Origin: Chaetorhynchus papuensis
Taxonomy: Eukaryota > Chordata > Aves > Passeriformes > Rhipiduridae
Direction of reading: 5' to 3'
DNA length: 64,000 nt
Assembly (NCBI GenBank): GCA_013396525.1
Contig: VWYX01000124.1
Location: forward strand, 1,018,408-1,082,407
A program made the position numbers and the translations under genes. The notes beneath the pieces were generated by a model. That model searched no databases. It was not told where the DNA came from and saw only the letters and a list, made by a program, of their open reading frames with translations. This document shows, one piece after another, positions 1 to 12,521 of the stretch. Numbering within the stretch: position 1 is the first letter of the stretch; every line of letters starts with the position of its first letter.

Positions 1-491
1 AGTGGGCAGTATGGGATAAATATTCAGTGGTGCTGCCTGTGAGGTCGTGGTAATGGCCAATAAAACCCCACCACATTAAAACTTACATTTTTCATATGAA
101 CATATCCTTGAAAAGTTTTAGGAAAGAAATCAAGAAAAATAAGTATATCCCTGTCACTTAAAACCAACACTACAAGGCACTTTCTATAAGAATTAATGTT
201 TGCTGAAACACTGCGTTTAATTTTACGTGGTTATGTGTCCTTTTAAGAGAAAAAGAAACCTATCTCTCTCTGATGCAAAGAAAAACCCTTTCAGTAACTG
301 GAAACATTGAGTTGTACTTTCAATACAGATACTACCAGATGTAAAACTGCTTGGGGCGCATAGTGGGGGTTTACTGCAGTTAAAGTTAATGTTAGTGTTT
401 AATTTGCTTAATAAAAGTTTGTGCAATTGAGGGCGCTGTGTAGTGACTAATGTGGTAATATAAAGGAATTTTGTTATCTGTTTAAAATGGT
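1..491. other. Unique non-coding stretch
   Basis: AT-rich sequence upstream of the first CR1 fragment. I see no gene, RNA or recognisable repeat here. An open frame on the minus strand (223-663) runs through this stretch into the CR1 piece, but it has no recognisable domain and looks accidental. Confidence 0.6.
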
Positions 492-703
492 CTGTGAGGG
501 TGGTGGGGCACTGGCACAGGCTGTCTGGAGAAGTTGTGGATGCCCCATTCCCGGAGGTGTTCAAGGCCAGGCTGAATGGATCTCTGAGTGAGCTGGTTGA
601 GTGGAAGGTGTCCCTGCCCAAGTCAAGGGGGTTGGAACTAGAGGTCTTTAAGGTCTCTTTCAAACCAAACCATCCTATGATTCTGTGATTCTGTGATTCT
701 ATG
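492..703 (+). mobile_element. CR1 LINE, 3' end (5'-truncated)
   Basis: This is the last 210 bases or so of a CR1 non-LTR retrotransposon, in the plus orientation. It shows the family's 3' untranslated landmarks in order: a stretch around 494-545 resembling the usual 'gaggcactggcacaggttgcccagagaagttgtggatg', a 'ttcaaggccaggctgaatgg' segment, and a 'tctttaaggtctctttcaaacc' segment. It ends in two ATTCTGTG units and one ATTCTATG unit at 680-703, which fixes orientation and the true 3' end. Everything 5' of this, including ORF2, is missing, as is usual for CR1. The open frame at 494-688 is an accident of the untranslated region and not a gene. The same subfamily type recurs at 42423, 47352 and 61264. 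Confidence 0.93.
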
Positions 704-1883
704 ATCTGTACATCAGATGCTGATAAGATGCAGTGTCATTGTCACCCAGAAGAGGGTACCTCAAGTCTAATACAGTCAAGAGAAAAAATCAGGTGGTTTG
801 GGGCATTCTAGATGAATGTGCATTTAGCTTGGGCACTAAAGGTAAGTTCTCCTTGTGGAACTTTCACTTGCATTCTTGCATGGACAAGATATGGAACTTC
901 TGCCTCTCTGAAGTCCTGCTTCTCTGAGCATGGACAACTGAGATGCAAATCAGGTATCTGAGTTCATCCAGGGAGACAAGGTCACATATTTTGCCTCTTT
1001 GCAGCATGTATGAAACAGTTTGGGACCTGTCACTGCCAAGTACAACAGAAAGCAGGAGACCTTACAAAGACTGACTGCCAAACCAAATGTCATCTGTTCT
1101 GGCAACCTGCTGATTCTTGTTTTGATTTGAGGACAGCCTTCCAAGGCCTGTTTCTCCAGTTAAGCAGAAATCTCAGTCTAGCTTTCCAGCTAAATTAAAT
1201 TTCTTTCCCTTTTTTGCCTTTACAAGCCAATTAAAACACTATTCAAACACCACTTATGCATTATGTTATACTTTTGAGGCAGCTAATCATCATTCCTTGA
1301 GTCAGGTGATTCATGAAATAGCAGATGGATTGGTTGTCTAACATTTCTCACTGAGAGAGCACCATAACCTTGATTATACACCAGAGCTTCTAACCTCACA
1401 GCTGTCAGTATTTAGCACCTTCGTGCCCACTCTCCCATCACTCGTACTGCTCAGCTTTATCACATGCACTTGGCTTTACAACCTTACTCCACAAGGACAA
1501 AATCAGTTTTTCTCTGTGCATAGCAAAGGCTTCCCAAACCAAAGCAACTCTGAGAGGAAGAGTCCAGCTCGACCTTACGACTTACTGAGTATCTATGGCC
1601 CCCCACACAGGAGAGATGTCCTGACCAGCCAACGGTGAGAAAACTTTCACATGGGGTTATGTTTAACAAAATACCTGTATTCCAACCTACTGTCCCATTC
1701 TGTAGTAAGCCTGGCTTTCTTTTTAAGAAGTCCCCATAAAAAAGGTGATTATTTTTTCTTAAAAATAAATTTAAAAATTAATAACCTGATTATGCTTGCA
1801 AAGAAAAGTTTGAAGAGCTAAGGATGAAAGCTAAAAATCTGTGAAGGAAACAAAAAGACCCCTTTTTTTTGGGTAGGGTTTTC

Positions 1884-1913
1884 GTTTGTTTGTTTGTTTG
1901 TTTGTTTGTTTGT
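1884..1913 (+). repeat. (GTTT)n microsatellite
   Basis: About seven tandem GTTT units, followed by a G/T-rich low-complexity tail to about 1960 with runs such as 'ggggttttttgg'. The tract sits in unique sequence and is likely length-polymorphic. Confidence 0.9.
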
Positions 1914-2421
1914 GGGGTTTTTTGGTTTTTAGAGGTTTGGTTTGGTTTTTTTTTGGTAAGAAAACCTTGACCATCTGCATGCCTGTGCTAGAGTTTTATC
2001 TGCTTGCTTGAAAAACTTGGACTGACAGCACAATTTTATTGATCATTTCTCATGCTACTTCTTAATTAGATTAAATGAAAGAGAAAGTAATTTGCTTTGC
2101 CTCTGTTGCAGTACTGAAGAGGACTTTTGTGTGGCTTCATTCAGAAGAGGTACAGATCATCCTCAATTTTTTTCCTGAAAGCTGAAGTTCAAACTCTTGC
2201 TAGCATATTCCCAGACCTGGCCCTAATTTCTGGGGAAATTAAAAATTTAAAGGAAGTGTTATAGGAAATCTCTTGCAATTTCTTGTGCATTTTCATCTGT
2301 ACAAGTAAACTGACTTTAGGTATGAGTAAGACTAAGATATGGCCTTCTGTATATGCCAATAATTTTAGAGTGTTAAAAAATTTTCTATCCTCAATTTACA
2401 ATACTCAGGGCTGGAAACAAA

Positions 2422-2436
2422 AGAGAGAGAGAGAGA
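2422..2436 (+). repeat. (AG)n short microsatellite
   Basis: About seven AG dinucleotides in a row inside unique AT-rich DNA. It is a short simple repeat with no visible association to another feature. Confidence 0.8.
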
Positions 2437-5400
2437 AGGCTATTTTGATTTTAAAAGTGAAAAACTGACAAATTACTTTATAAAAAAGTTATATAGTATC
2501 AGAAATAACTGCTTAGCAAGCAGATCAGGTCTACTATGATTTTTACTTCAGAGTGGTTCCCCACAGACTTCTTATCTATTTATCTTTAAATGCTTAAAGA
2601 AATCCTTCACAGAGTTTTACATCCTTTCCACTGAGAAGTGTGTTACCAGTGGTCATAATTTTACCCTAGCATGTGAGGTCCCACTGCAATAACCAAGGCA
2701 GAATTATTTCAGAACATGTTATTACTATAGCATAGAAATATTTTGTTGATCAATCATCTTTCAGAATACTGTTTTGCAGGGGAAAAAGAATCACAACAAC
2801 TTGAGCTAGTTTTGGAAAGAAAATATCACCAATGACCATGTGGCTTTAGAAGGTAACTTTTGGATTCCTCAGAAATCAAAAAAAAACAAAGGAAATATAT
2901 GCAAGTCTTAAAAGTCATTGTTTTATGGAATCCTTCCATTGCATCCATTGTTAGTTCTGGCTCAGCAGAATTGATTTCAAACTAAATGTTCAGTTTGCTT
3001 TTATTGGTATTGCTCTTGTGCTGCCAATAGGTATTTGATTTCAGTTGTCTTTTCCCTTGTTTTGGTTCATGAATACCTGTCACAAGTAACTCCCCAAGCA
3101 CTTTGTTTATCTGTCTTCTCCTGATTAAATGTACCATTACTCTAGACTTTAAAAGATCACTTCCCAAGCAGAGGTCAGCAGCAAGACAATTTTCTTCTAG
3201 CATCTTTCTTCCTCTTTTAAAAATCAGAGCTGGATGTCTTCATAAGGGATGTGCTATCCCCCACAGGAGTCATGTACTCTATAAAGAGTTTAATGAGTAA
3301 AGCACTCAAGCCTGTATTAATCCAAATTCCATTACGTTATTATAATAGTCTTTTTCAGTTTTAAAGGTGTGCAGTTTAATTTTCAGTAGTAAAGAAATAT
3401 CTCTCAGTCCTTACTCTCAGACTGATTTTGCCTCATTTTCACCAAAAGAACTCCAGCAGTGCAGTCTGTATCAGAAGGTGAGTCCAGACCACAAATTTCC
3501 CTCCTTAGCTGTCTGTCTGTCTCCTGAGCTGTCTGTCCATCACTCAATAATAATGAAAGTGAGCCCAGAAAGGTGTTGCCAAGCACTTAATGTATGGCTA
3601 TTTCCTCTATTTAATGCAAAATCACTTCTTAAAAAGTCTGAATTTCTACATCTGGTTTGAATCTCAATAGACAGTGATGAAGAGTTCAGCAGATAAAAGA
3701 GCATTTACCTGGGTGGTTATTTAACTTTTCAGGCTCATTAATCAAGTAGGACAAACCTCATTCAACAAACAGGTGTTTAATTGAATAGGTTTTTTCATCC
3801 ATCCAATTTATGTTAAAATACCCTGTTCTAATTAGTTCACAGTTACTCCCAAGTTGATTCACGATCAATTCATGTTCTTCACAAACATTGCTGCTGTTTT
3901 TAGGTGAGAAGTACACAACAAATAAAGAAACTATAGTATTTTGAACTGACCTAAGATATTGCTGGGGTGCTGTAAATGTTGAGGCAAAATAATAATCGCA
4001 TAGTGACTACAGAAAGAAAGAACTGGCAGAACAGACAACACAGATATAATTGCAGAGGGGGGAAGGTCCTGCTTCATTGATAGCTCTCTAAAACCATGTG
4101 AACTTTGTAGCAGGGAGCAAGAAAATTAATTTGAATGGTCTATGAGAAGAAAGGGAATCAAAAGGGATTTTGAGATCAAGGGTGAACACAATCATAGTGT
4201 TCAGCTGTGAGAAAACAGAACCACTATGGAAGACCCTGGAAAGACTGAACCTTAGCAATCAAAGGACAAAAGAAGAAAGCCTGGCATGTGTATAAAGGAC
4301 ATATAAAGTGACTGGCTTGTAGGCATTTGCATTGCAGGTGAGGGTCCTCACAGAATTCCTGGCACTTCATAGAGTTACTGGCAGCTCCTCCAAGCCACCA
4401 TCGTGCAAACTTCATTCTTTGTTTTTTGGTTTTGGGAAGGTTGCTAGGAGCCCTGCTGTGAAAGTATTCCTGGTAATGAGATATCGCTTGTATCTTATAG
4501 TTTTTAGAAGAAAATCAATCAGCTGTTGAGAGAAAGGCCAGCTGCTACTATGCTCTGTTTTTGAGGGCTGGGTGGGTGGCAGCTAACTGGCAATTGTTTC
4601 CTGCTGAACACAATGAAACTCCCAAAATTTTCTTTCAAAATGTTTTTGAGCACAAGCTTATGGGAAGAACATATTTTTGGGGCTTGATTTCTTTTAAGAT
4701 GCCAGCCTGTGATTTAAACATGGTAGAAAAATCTGTAGGTGTAGAGTGAATCAATTTCCTACTCATGGAAATGACACTGGAATCCCAGATACATAAAAAA
4801 TCTTTAGAGGTGAACTGTATAACAACTGCCTACTAACAACACTGAACACTGTGCAAAAATAAGGAATTTGAAAGCCTGGTGTGGTGGGTGGGGAGGATCT
4901 GGAACACCAGAATGAGTGGGTTTTAACTTTTAACTTGATTTTAATTTAATAACTCTGTTTTAAATATGGCACTTTGAGATCTCAGCTGCCTTAGACAGAA
5001 AGTTAGGTGAGCAGAGAAGGGTAACCAGGAGGATGAGTTTTCAACATCAGCTTTACCTAAAGCTGTTTGTGACACAGACCTTCAAGAATGAACACACATC
5101 ATGAGGATTTCTGAACTGTAAAATGGAAAATAAAACTGAGAGACATTGTTTTAAGATACTAAAGCCCTCAGTTTAACACAGGCTTTCTGAGCTGCTTTTT
5201 CAGCTCTGTAAATAAGAAATTATCTATGCCAAGAGACAAGGAGACAACTCTTCAAAGGAGCAGATGTCAGAAGCATCGGAGGCATCCTACTTCTTTCTTC
5301 TTCTGTGCAAATAAATATATTTTAAAATGCTGAACCTGATATGAAGTTTATTTCAATAATTAATGTAAGTGCTATGCACTTGGAGTCTAGGAATTCCCAT

Positions 5401-5623
5401 CACTTCTGGGCAGTGTCCACAGAGAGATCTTGGAACAGAAGAATCCTGTGCCCTTCAAACTGTCACAGATTTTTTTTCATGCAGAATGCATTCATTTGTT
5501 CTATTGGCATATTTGTGGAGATGTTAGAAAAATGTATAATATAAAACCAGAAAAAAGTATAAAAGCAACCTTTTCTATTTTGAAACCTAAGAATCCCCTC
5601 AAGTCTTGGCTGTTCCTTTCCTT

Positions 5624-5645
5624 CCCCCCCACCCCGCCCCAACCC
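5624..5645 (-). other. C-rich tract, minus-strand G-quadruplex motif
   Basis: On the plus strand there are four cytosine runs (7, 4, 4 and 3 long) separated by A, G and AA. The minus strand therefore carries four runs of at least three guanines with 1-2 base loops, which meets the canonical G-quadruplex rule; the plus strand could form an i-motif. No gene start is visible nearby, so a regulatory role is only a possibility. Confidence 0.7.
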
Positions 5646-8099
5646 AGCTGCTCTTTGATCTGTTTCTTCCTAAGCAGATAAATATATTTTAAATTATTGC
5701 TAGCCCCAGGGGACCCGAACTGGTGTTAGCTAGCAACGAGATGCTTTTAGGAAATGTCACTAATGTAGGTGGTGAAAATGGCAAGGAACGGCTCAGGACT
5801 GCACCATCTCAGCTAGTTCTGAGCCAAACTTAGGCTGAAATAAATGAGTGGAACATTCAGTGTCTTCTTTGGGATATTCAGCCACTAAACATCTCTGAAA
5901 TTTCCTGACTGTGCTGTCTTCTCATTAGGAATTAAAGAACAGGGGCTTCCAAGGGGAGTGGTTTATTCTCATATGCAACTTTTGTTTAAAATACACCAGG
6001 TTTACCAAAAGCTGAGGTCTGTAGAAATGTACAGCCTTGGAGCTTCATTTTCTACTGCCTTTTGTCATCTGTAAAATAGCAGTAAGCTGTGATCATTCCA
6101 GTTTGTTGACTACTCGTGTCAATTAGGCTAGTTATGCCTAATTGGTGCCAAAGTTTTAAAAAGAAGTCAAACAAGTCCTTGGGTTGGAGGCGGAGGGACA
6201 TCTTCAGTGGCCTATGCAGAAATGTATGCACCACACTGCAAACATTAAGAGTGGATTTCTGGTCTTTGTACTGATTAAGTCCTCCCAAACAGAAAGTCTA
6301 GGTAGCTTGCAGGGTTAAAAGAGGGAGATAATGTTTCTGAAAACCGGTCAAGGGACAGCAAGCCAGAACTCTACTACTTTGCATCAACCACAGAGGGATG
6401 TAAAGCACCTCTGTAGAGGGACTCAGCTCCAGGAGACTGAGTCTGGAACAGCCTGGAGGTAACTTTCAGGCATGAGTAGATCCAAGGCCGAGCTGGATGC
6501 ATATCACAGAGGCATTCTCACCTGCTGGGAAGCAGAAATTTGACAGAAGATGCCTCTCAAGATGGAGAGAAGTGGTTCCTTCCTCCACATAAAATTTATT
6601 CCCAGAAAATAGGCTTGTGTTTTTGATTCTAGAAGAAGTGGCCAACTCAGTGCTCTTTAAAGAGGTCACTTGCTTATCAAGATATAGTCCCTCTGTTCTT
6701 GGTCTTCTCATCTACCTTCGTAAATCCTACATGCCTTTCTACACATCAGAATCAGAGTGAACAATGAAGATACATCCATCTAAGGTGACATTCTTCTTGT
6801 CCTGCAGTCGTGTGCAGCTTGGTGAAGGAGGTATGTTCCTGGTAGGCAGAGACAAGGTCTGAAAAAATCCCATGGTTAGGAGTAAAAAGTGAACCATACC
6901 ACTGATTTTGCTGAGATCGACACAGTGTTATTTCACTAAAATACACAGAATCTAATTACAGTGAATGAATCCAACCCTCCTGTAAGGTGAAGTTCCCCTC
7001 TCCCCAGCTGCAGGCACTGAGAATTCATTCCTGAGAATGCAAAACAAACTTTTCCAACAATATGTAAAAATTCTTAAAACTATCTTAATTAGAAGATGAA
7101 CAACATTGTTCATTTTTCTTCCAGTTCTGCCCTCAGTACAAGTAAAAGTGGCAACAGATTTAACCTGCCCTGGTTTCCCTGTGGGAAGAGTCCACATAGA
7201 TTGAGGCTGGCAGTGCACAGGACTGCTCATTTGATATACAAAATGTTTTATGATATAGACAACTGTGACAAAATTCTGGAGATCTGCTGTAGTTTTTTGC
7301 TAAAAACAATTGGTTTATCTCTCTTGCAAAGTTTGTTTTGGCTATCTGAATGCCTTTCTAATGCTATATCAAATACTTCACCAGTTTTCTTGAAAATATG
7401 TCTGGTGGTGATTCATCTTGCACAGAATAATTAATTGGCATTTTCAAGTGATGATCAATCTAGAATGATGTGATTGGGATTATTTGCTTAAAACAGTATT
7501 TCACTTATTGACAGTGTGTGGTTTCTGTCATTATTTTGATTTGTAGAGGCAGAATGCTCCAAATAAATATAGCTGAAGCTGTCTGTTACAGACAACAGCA
7601 AAAAGAGCTTTATTTTGTTGAAACTATGGGATGGTTTTCATTGAGGCCACACAATGGGCTCCTGGACATAATTAAACAACATGTGGAATTCATAAACTCA
7701 CAAAGCTCCTGTCACAAAGCCATTGCTCTAAAATATGTAGTCTTAAACCTCTTTAATGAAATCCTCAGAGCAACAAGTAACTCCCTCTCCCTACAAGTGG
7801 ATTATTACAGTCTTCACAGCCTTGTGGAAGTTTTAATTGAAGGGCACTACTTAAAGGGATGGTGTGGGATGACTCTAAGGTAAGATTGATCAGTACAGGC
7901 AGAATTTTATTACAAGTGTCAATTAGATTGAAAAGTGTTATAAAAAAGATCATTTGCATAGCTTTAGGGGACAAGGAGACACATTATTCTGAAATCTCCT
8001 TTGCTGATTGTTTAGTGATTCTCTAAGGGTAACAGGGAGGAAATATTCCCTCCTGCAAGTGGAGATAGTAGCCACTTTCTGACTGGCTTTGATTTAAAG

Positions 8100-8111
8100 C
8101 TCATTAATGAG
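8100..8111. promoter_or_regulatory. Perfect 12-bp palindrome with ATTA/TAAT core
   Basis: CTCATTAATGAG is a perfect palindrome centred on two overlapping homeodomain core sites (ATTA and TAAT). A further TAATTA-type site lies about 20 bases downstream ('gcagctaattaagagc'). Paired homeodomain dimers are known to bind palindromic TAAT sites with short spacers. Binding here is inferred from sequence alone. Confidence 0.25.
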
Positions 8112-11100
8112 ATATGTGCAGCTAATTAAGAGCAGGGAGAATTTAGCTATATACCACAGTGGAGAAGAGCATTTATCAGAGAGGATTGGACTACTGCCCT
8201 ATGGAAGTTCAGTGCTGTGCTACCGGGAACAATTCAGTTCCAATGCTGCAGAGAAGGGCAATATAGCAAATAGCTAAAACTGGTTGAAGATATGTTTTTC
8301 CCCCTAGAAAAATAAGGTTGCACTGACAATGCTTTCTTTTAGTGAAAACCCTCATTTTTATTAATTCAACTTAGTAAGGACAAGATCTTCTTTTTCATTT
8401 TCACCCTTTTTTATCTCTGGAGGGAAGGGACAAATTAGAAGACAGAAAGCCTTTGGCTGCTGCAGCTACATCTTTTTTGGAACTTGAGATAGATCGCACA
8501 AGTGTCTACAATAGCATTTTAGTTGGGAGCAGGAGCATCCTACCAAATCAAAACTTGCTGCAATCCCCCACTTTCTATACTCCTGTTTCCATCACAAAAA
8601 TGAAAATGTAATCACAGAAATGAGTGTGCCTGAATTAGATTTCTTTTCAGACTGAAACATGTCTGAAAGATATACTCCAGACACGCACCTTGCCTGCTCC
8701 AGCTGCCGGTGAGCATCCAGGCCCTTCAGTTTATAAACACAGTCATCTGTGTATATTTGTAAGCTTGTTGTTTATATTCCCCTAGAGACAGCGGAAATAG
8801 ATGACCTAAATATAGTGCCATTTTGGGACATCCTAAGCACCTACCTGGCCTCCAGGACACCTGTCCTGTCAGCCAGTACGTGTGGGGTAGATATCACATG
8901 TGGCTTAGGTTAACTGAAGATGCTGAATCCCACCTGGACACAATAGAGTCAGTGGAGCCTAGAGAGCCATTCAGTACACCTGAAAGTAGATGTGTGACAC
9001 AGTTGGGTTGCACATGGGGTTGTAGGAGATACCTCAAGGAATAAAACGTGGCTGCACAGGGCTGGTAGCTCTCACACAGGATTTATGGCAGCTTTCTGCA
9101 GCTGTACAGCAAGGTGAGATACCCTCGAGGGCTGAAATGAGACAAGATGCCTGTGTTTAGCAATGCTCTCAGGCAGAGCAACACACTGTGGAAACAAGGA
9201 TAATATATTTTGTCATTTGTTCTGTCACTTCCCACTTCCCTGTCATCCAAAATTTTCCTCATTTTGGGAAAGGTAGTGAATTAGTGTTGCCAGGTGGAAG
9301 TCATGAGAAAATGAAATATTCTGGGGAAAGTATTCACAACAAAATACCAAACTTCTGCCTCCAGGTCTTTTCCTTTCTGTGCCTTTTCCAACAGATGAGT
9401 TCCCATCAAGACCCAAATGTATGTTAAGAAAAATTAAGTTTCTTGGTATTGTGTGACTTTAGAACTCCATTGTGCGAGGGAGAGCTAGGCACATCACGTT
9501 CTCCCAGCCTAGAATATGAATAGCATCTCCTGGTTGTATTTTTGTCCACAGATTGGGCATAATGTTTCTTTAGGGAGGTGAGATCACCTTCTTGAGGGAA
9601 ATTAAAACTAGACATCTATATTAAAACTTTTCCAATACAGTGCATATTCATCTATTTTTTCAATTTCAAATTTTATTTTATTCATTTTTCATGTGGGAAT
9701 ATTGCAGTTTATGATAAATACATTTATTGTCAGAAGAAACTCTTTTGTTATGAATATTTGCAGTTTCTAAATTATACTTTTGGCTGTTTACTTAATCTCA
9801 TACAGTCATTCCTTTGTTGTGTGAACTAAAACTCTAAAACTTCATTAAAAAATAAATTGAGATGAATGTGAAATAGTACATTTGATATTTGTAGGTAGCA
9901 GAAAGATATAATCACAATGTGGGCTGTTGCTACATAGAGGTGTCTCACTTCTGCCATTTCTAGTTAGCAAATTTATAAGTGTTAGAGCAATTCTTGGTAT
10001 TCATTTCTCAGTGCATCACTCTGCACTAGGTAAAATTAATTTTTAAACAATTTTCCTTATTAAAATCTCCAGAGTAATTTACCTGTTTCTATAAAATATT
10101 TCAACACTTCTTTTGGTTGATGCGTGATGAAATTTTGTGTCACCAGCAAACATCTCCTCAACACAGATATATTTCTTGCCTAACTCAGATACTAAAATGC
10201 TAAATAATTTTGGTCTCAGAATTCTAGGAAAGCCTGGAAAGATTCCCCTTCTATTCTAGTAAAAGTCCTCGTAGCACAATCCTTGAGTTGCCAGTATTTT
10301 ATCAAATATATATTTTTTGTTTTCTGTGAAAACTTACTCTTTTGTCAATTTTTTCCCCGAGTAATGGACATAGTACAAAAATAAATAACTACTCAACAAT
10401 ATTTTTGCCTCTTAGCATGCAAGAATTTGTTTTGCTTTTCTCTCAAGTATGGCAACTTACTCAATTGAGAAATTCACGGAAAAATATTGTTCTGATGGCA
10501 CAGCTCATGTAGTTAGCTTGTCAGCTCAGAGTGACTTGCTAGTGGTCAAACTAAGTGTGCAGTTCTGAGAAACTTAGCTATGCATATTCCCTTGCTGTTG
10601 GCTTTGATGATTGACTGGAATGTAACATAGGGATGTGTTGGATTTCGTGGATGTGGATTTGCATACTTTTTTGTGTGGAAATCAGCTTCAGAAACACAGA
10701 ATGGTGCAGTCATAACAATGCTGGTTGGAAGATGATCTGGGCCAGCTCCCTGCTGGAAATGGGAATATGGCCAGTGCTGGGTTGGGTCAGACGTGGCTCT
10801 GCCTGGTCTTTGGTGGATACAATTTCACATGTATTTGCTTGAGTGCTTTAGCGTTCAAGGAAAGCAAAAACAAATGGGTCACGAGAAAGGGTGATGTGGA
10901 ATTCAGATTTGCATTTGAATGAATATTCGCAGATCTCTTTCATATTATTCCCCTGGGCCATGAAAAGTACAGACGCAGATTACTGAGAAGTCTCTAGACT
11001 GACTGATTGATATGGTTTGTATTTGCCATGTAAATGTATAATGTTTAATACTGTATCTATACAAATATAATGCTGATTGACAAACTTGCCCAGAAATAGT

Positions 11101-12089
11101 CATCTCCTAGGAGAAGGAAGTCATTAACATTTTAAAAAGCAAAATCCTAAAGGAAGGCTGTTCAGGCACCGCAAAGGAAGGTGCTACTTTGAAATGTGCG
11201 AAGGTATGAGCAGTCAATATTAAGGATTCCTTTGTTTTTATTGGAACAAAATTCAAGGATTTTTTTTTTTTCCAGTAGGAGAAACACTTGATATGCAAAC
11301 TAGAAGAATTCAAAAAGGATTGTGGAATACTTAATTTTATGATACATATTGGAACATAAAAACAGAATTGTAAATTGCATATTTAAATTTTTAAAAATGA
11401 GAAAATGTACATCATGTTAAAGAAGCCTTTAGCATTCAAGCTCCACAGAGGACTTCTAAAGGGGAAGGACACTAGCTCTAAACATAGCCCACTTGCTCAC
11501 AAGTTTCCGGAGAACAATCCTCTAATCCAAACAACATGCTGCTGTTAAGGGGAAAAAAGCTAGGCACAATTATTAGATAAGTTGGTTTTTTTGGCCAAGG
11601 TAACTTATAGCACATGAGTAAAATACCAATTGAGATAGTCACCACTTATCACAGTGCCCTGCCTTGAAGGATGGGAAAGTGGTTTCCATTTCAATGAGCA
11701 GTTGTGAAGGAGGGTGCTGGTTCATACAGCACCAGGGAGAGAATTGCTGATGCCATAAGCAAGAAGTATAACAAGTCTTGTTTTTATCAGCAAAGTTTTC
11801 TGCATCCTTCAGTTTCCTTTCCAGTGCCAGTGCACTTGTCAAAAAGGATTGTGGCACTTTTCTGGATGTCCTCAATCTACATTGCCTCTTTTGACCCTAT
11901 ATACCACCCTTTTGCTTTGACTTTTTGACTTCCTCAACCTTTGTCTTTTCCCTGTTTGTCTTCCCATTCACTGCTTCCTCTCCTGATGGCTGATATGGGA
12001 GATGTCTTCTCCAAGGGCATCCCAGACACCATAAATTTTAAAACAATGGAGTTTGTGAACATCTTTCCTTGGTTTTGCTTGTCAAAATA

Positions 12090-12127
12090 GAGCACAAGTC
12101 TTATGATGGAGCAGAAGTCTTATGATG
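12090..12127 (+). repeat. 19-bp tandem duplication at CR1 5' edge
   Basis: Two adjacent 19-base units (each 'gagca.aagtcttatgatg') differ at one position. The second unit runs on into recognisable CR1 sequence, so the first unit is either a local slippage duplication or a target-site-like duplication made at insertion. Confidence 0.85.
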
Positions 12128-12521
12128 AGTGGCTGAGGGAGCTGGGGTTGTTTAGCCTGGAGAAAAGGAGGCTCAGGTGAGACCTTACTGCTCTTTGCAA
12201 CTACCTGAAAGGAGATTATAGGGAGGGGAGGACTGGCGTTTTCTCCTGGGTAACAATAGGATAAGAAGAAATGGCCCCATGTTGCACCGGAGGATATTTA
12301 GATTGGATATCAGGAAGAAATTCTTCACTGAAATGGTGGTCAAGCATTGAAATAGGCTGCCCAGGAAGTGGTGGAGTCACAACCTCTGGAAGTGTTCAAA
12401 GAGTGTGTGGATGCACCATGTAGGGACATGGTTTCATGGCAGACCTGTCAACGTTAGGTTAATGGTTGGATCCTATGATCTTAAAGGTTCTTTACAACTT
12501 TAATGAGTCTATAATTCTATG
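12090..12521 (+). mobile_element. CR1 LINE, 3' end (about 430 bp)
   Basis: This is a fairly well preserved CR1 3' end in plus orientation. Landmarks in order are 'gagtggctgagggagctggggttg' type sequence near 12125, 'agcctggagaaaaggaggctcagg' near 12160, 'ctacctgaaaggag' near 12202, 'atcaggaagaaattcttcactg' near 12308, 'ggtcaagcattgaaataggctgcccagg' near 12340, and 'taggttaatggttgga' near 12455. The element ends with one ATTCTATG unit at 12514-12521. This subfamily differs from its neighbour at 12753. A 19-base tandem duplication (12090-12108 and 12109-12127, one mismatch) sits at the 5' edge. No ORF2 coding sequence remains. Confidence 0.93.

Larger units (their letters stand above)
704..12089. 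other. Long unique AT-rich non-coding stretch
   Basis: No gene with recognisable homology is visible. Contents noted: a (GTTT)n microsatellite near 1884, a short (AG)n near 2422, a C-rich tract at 5624-5645, a MIR-like patch near 6040-6085, an open frame with splice-like borders at 7547-7879, a palindrome CTCATTAATGAG at 8100-8111, and T12 at 11260. Segments around 3700-3900 and 8040-8170 are rich in TAAT-type homeodomain cores and look like candidate conserved non-coding DNA. Open frames of 60-120 codons occur at the density expected by chance. Confidence 0.6.

Noticed and set aside
223..663. 146-codon minus-strand open frame
   Set aside because: It overlaps the CR1 3' end and unique DNA, has no recognisable domain, and is of a length expected by chance.
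494..688. Open frame similar in peptide to one at 42459-42710 (minus)
   Set aside because: The similarity comes from both being translations of the same CR1 3' untranslated region; it is not a gene family.
1675..1705. 'ttccaacctactgtcccatt' resembling a CR1 3' end
   Set aside because: Only about 20 bases fit, with no upstream CR1 landmarks and no tail units.
5105..5150. 'gaactgtaaaatggaaaata' resembling MIR or L2
   Set aside because: The match is too short and lacks flanking landmarks.
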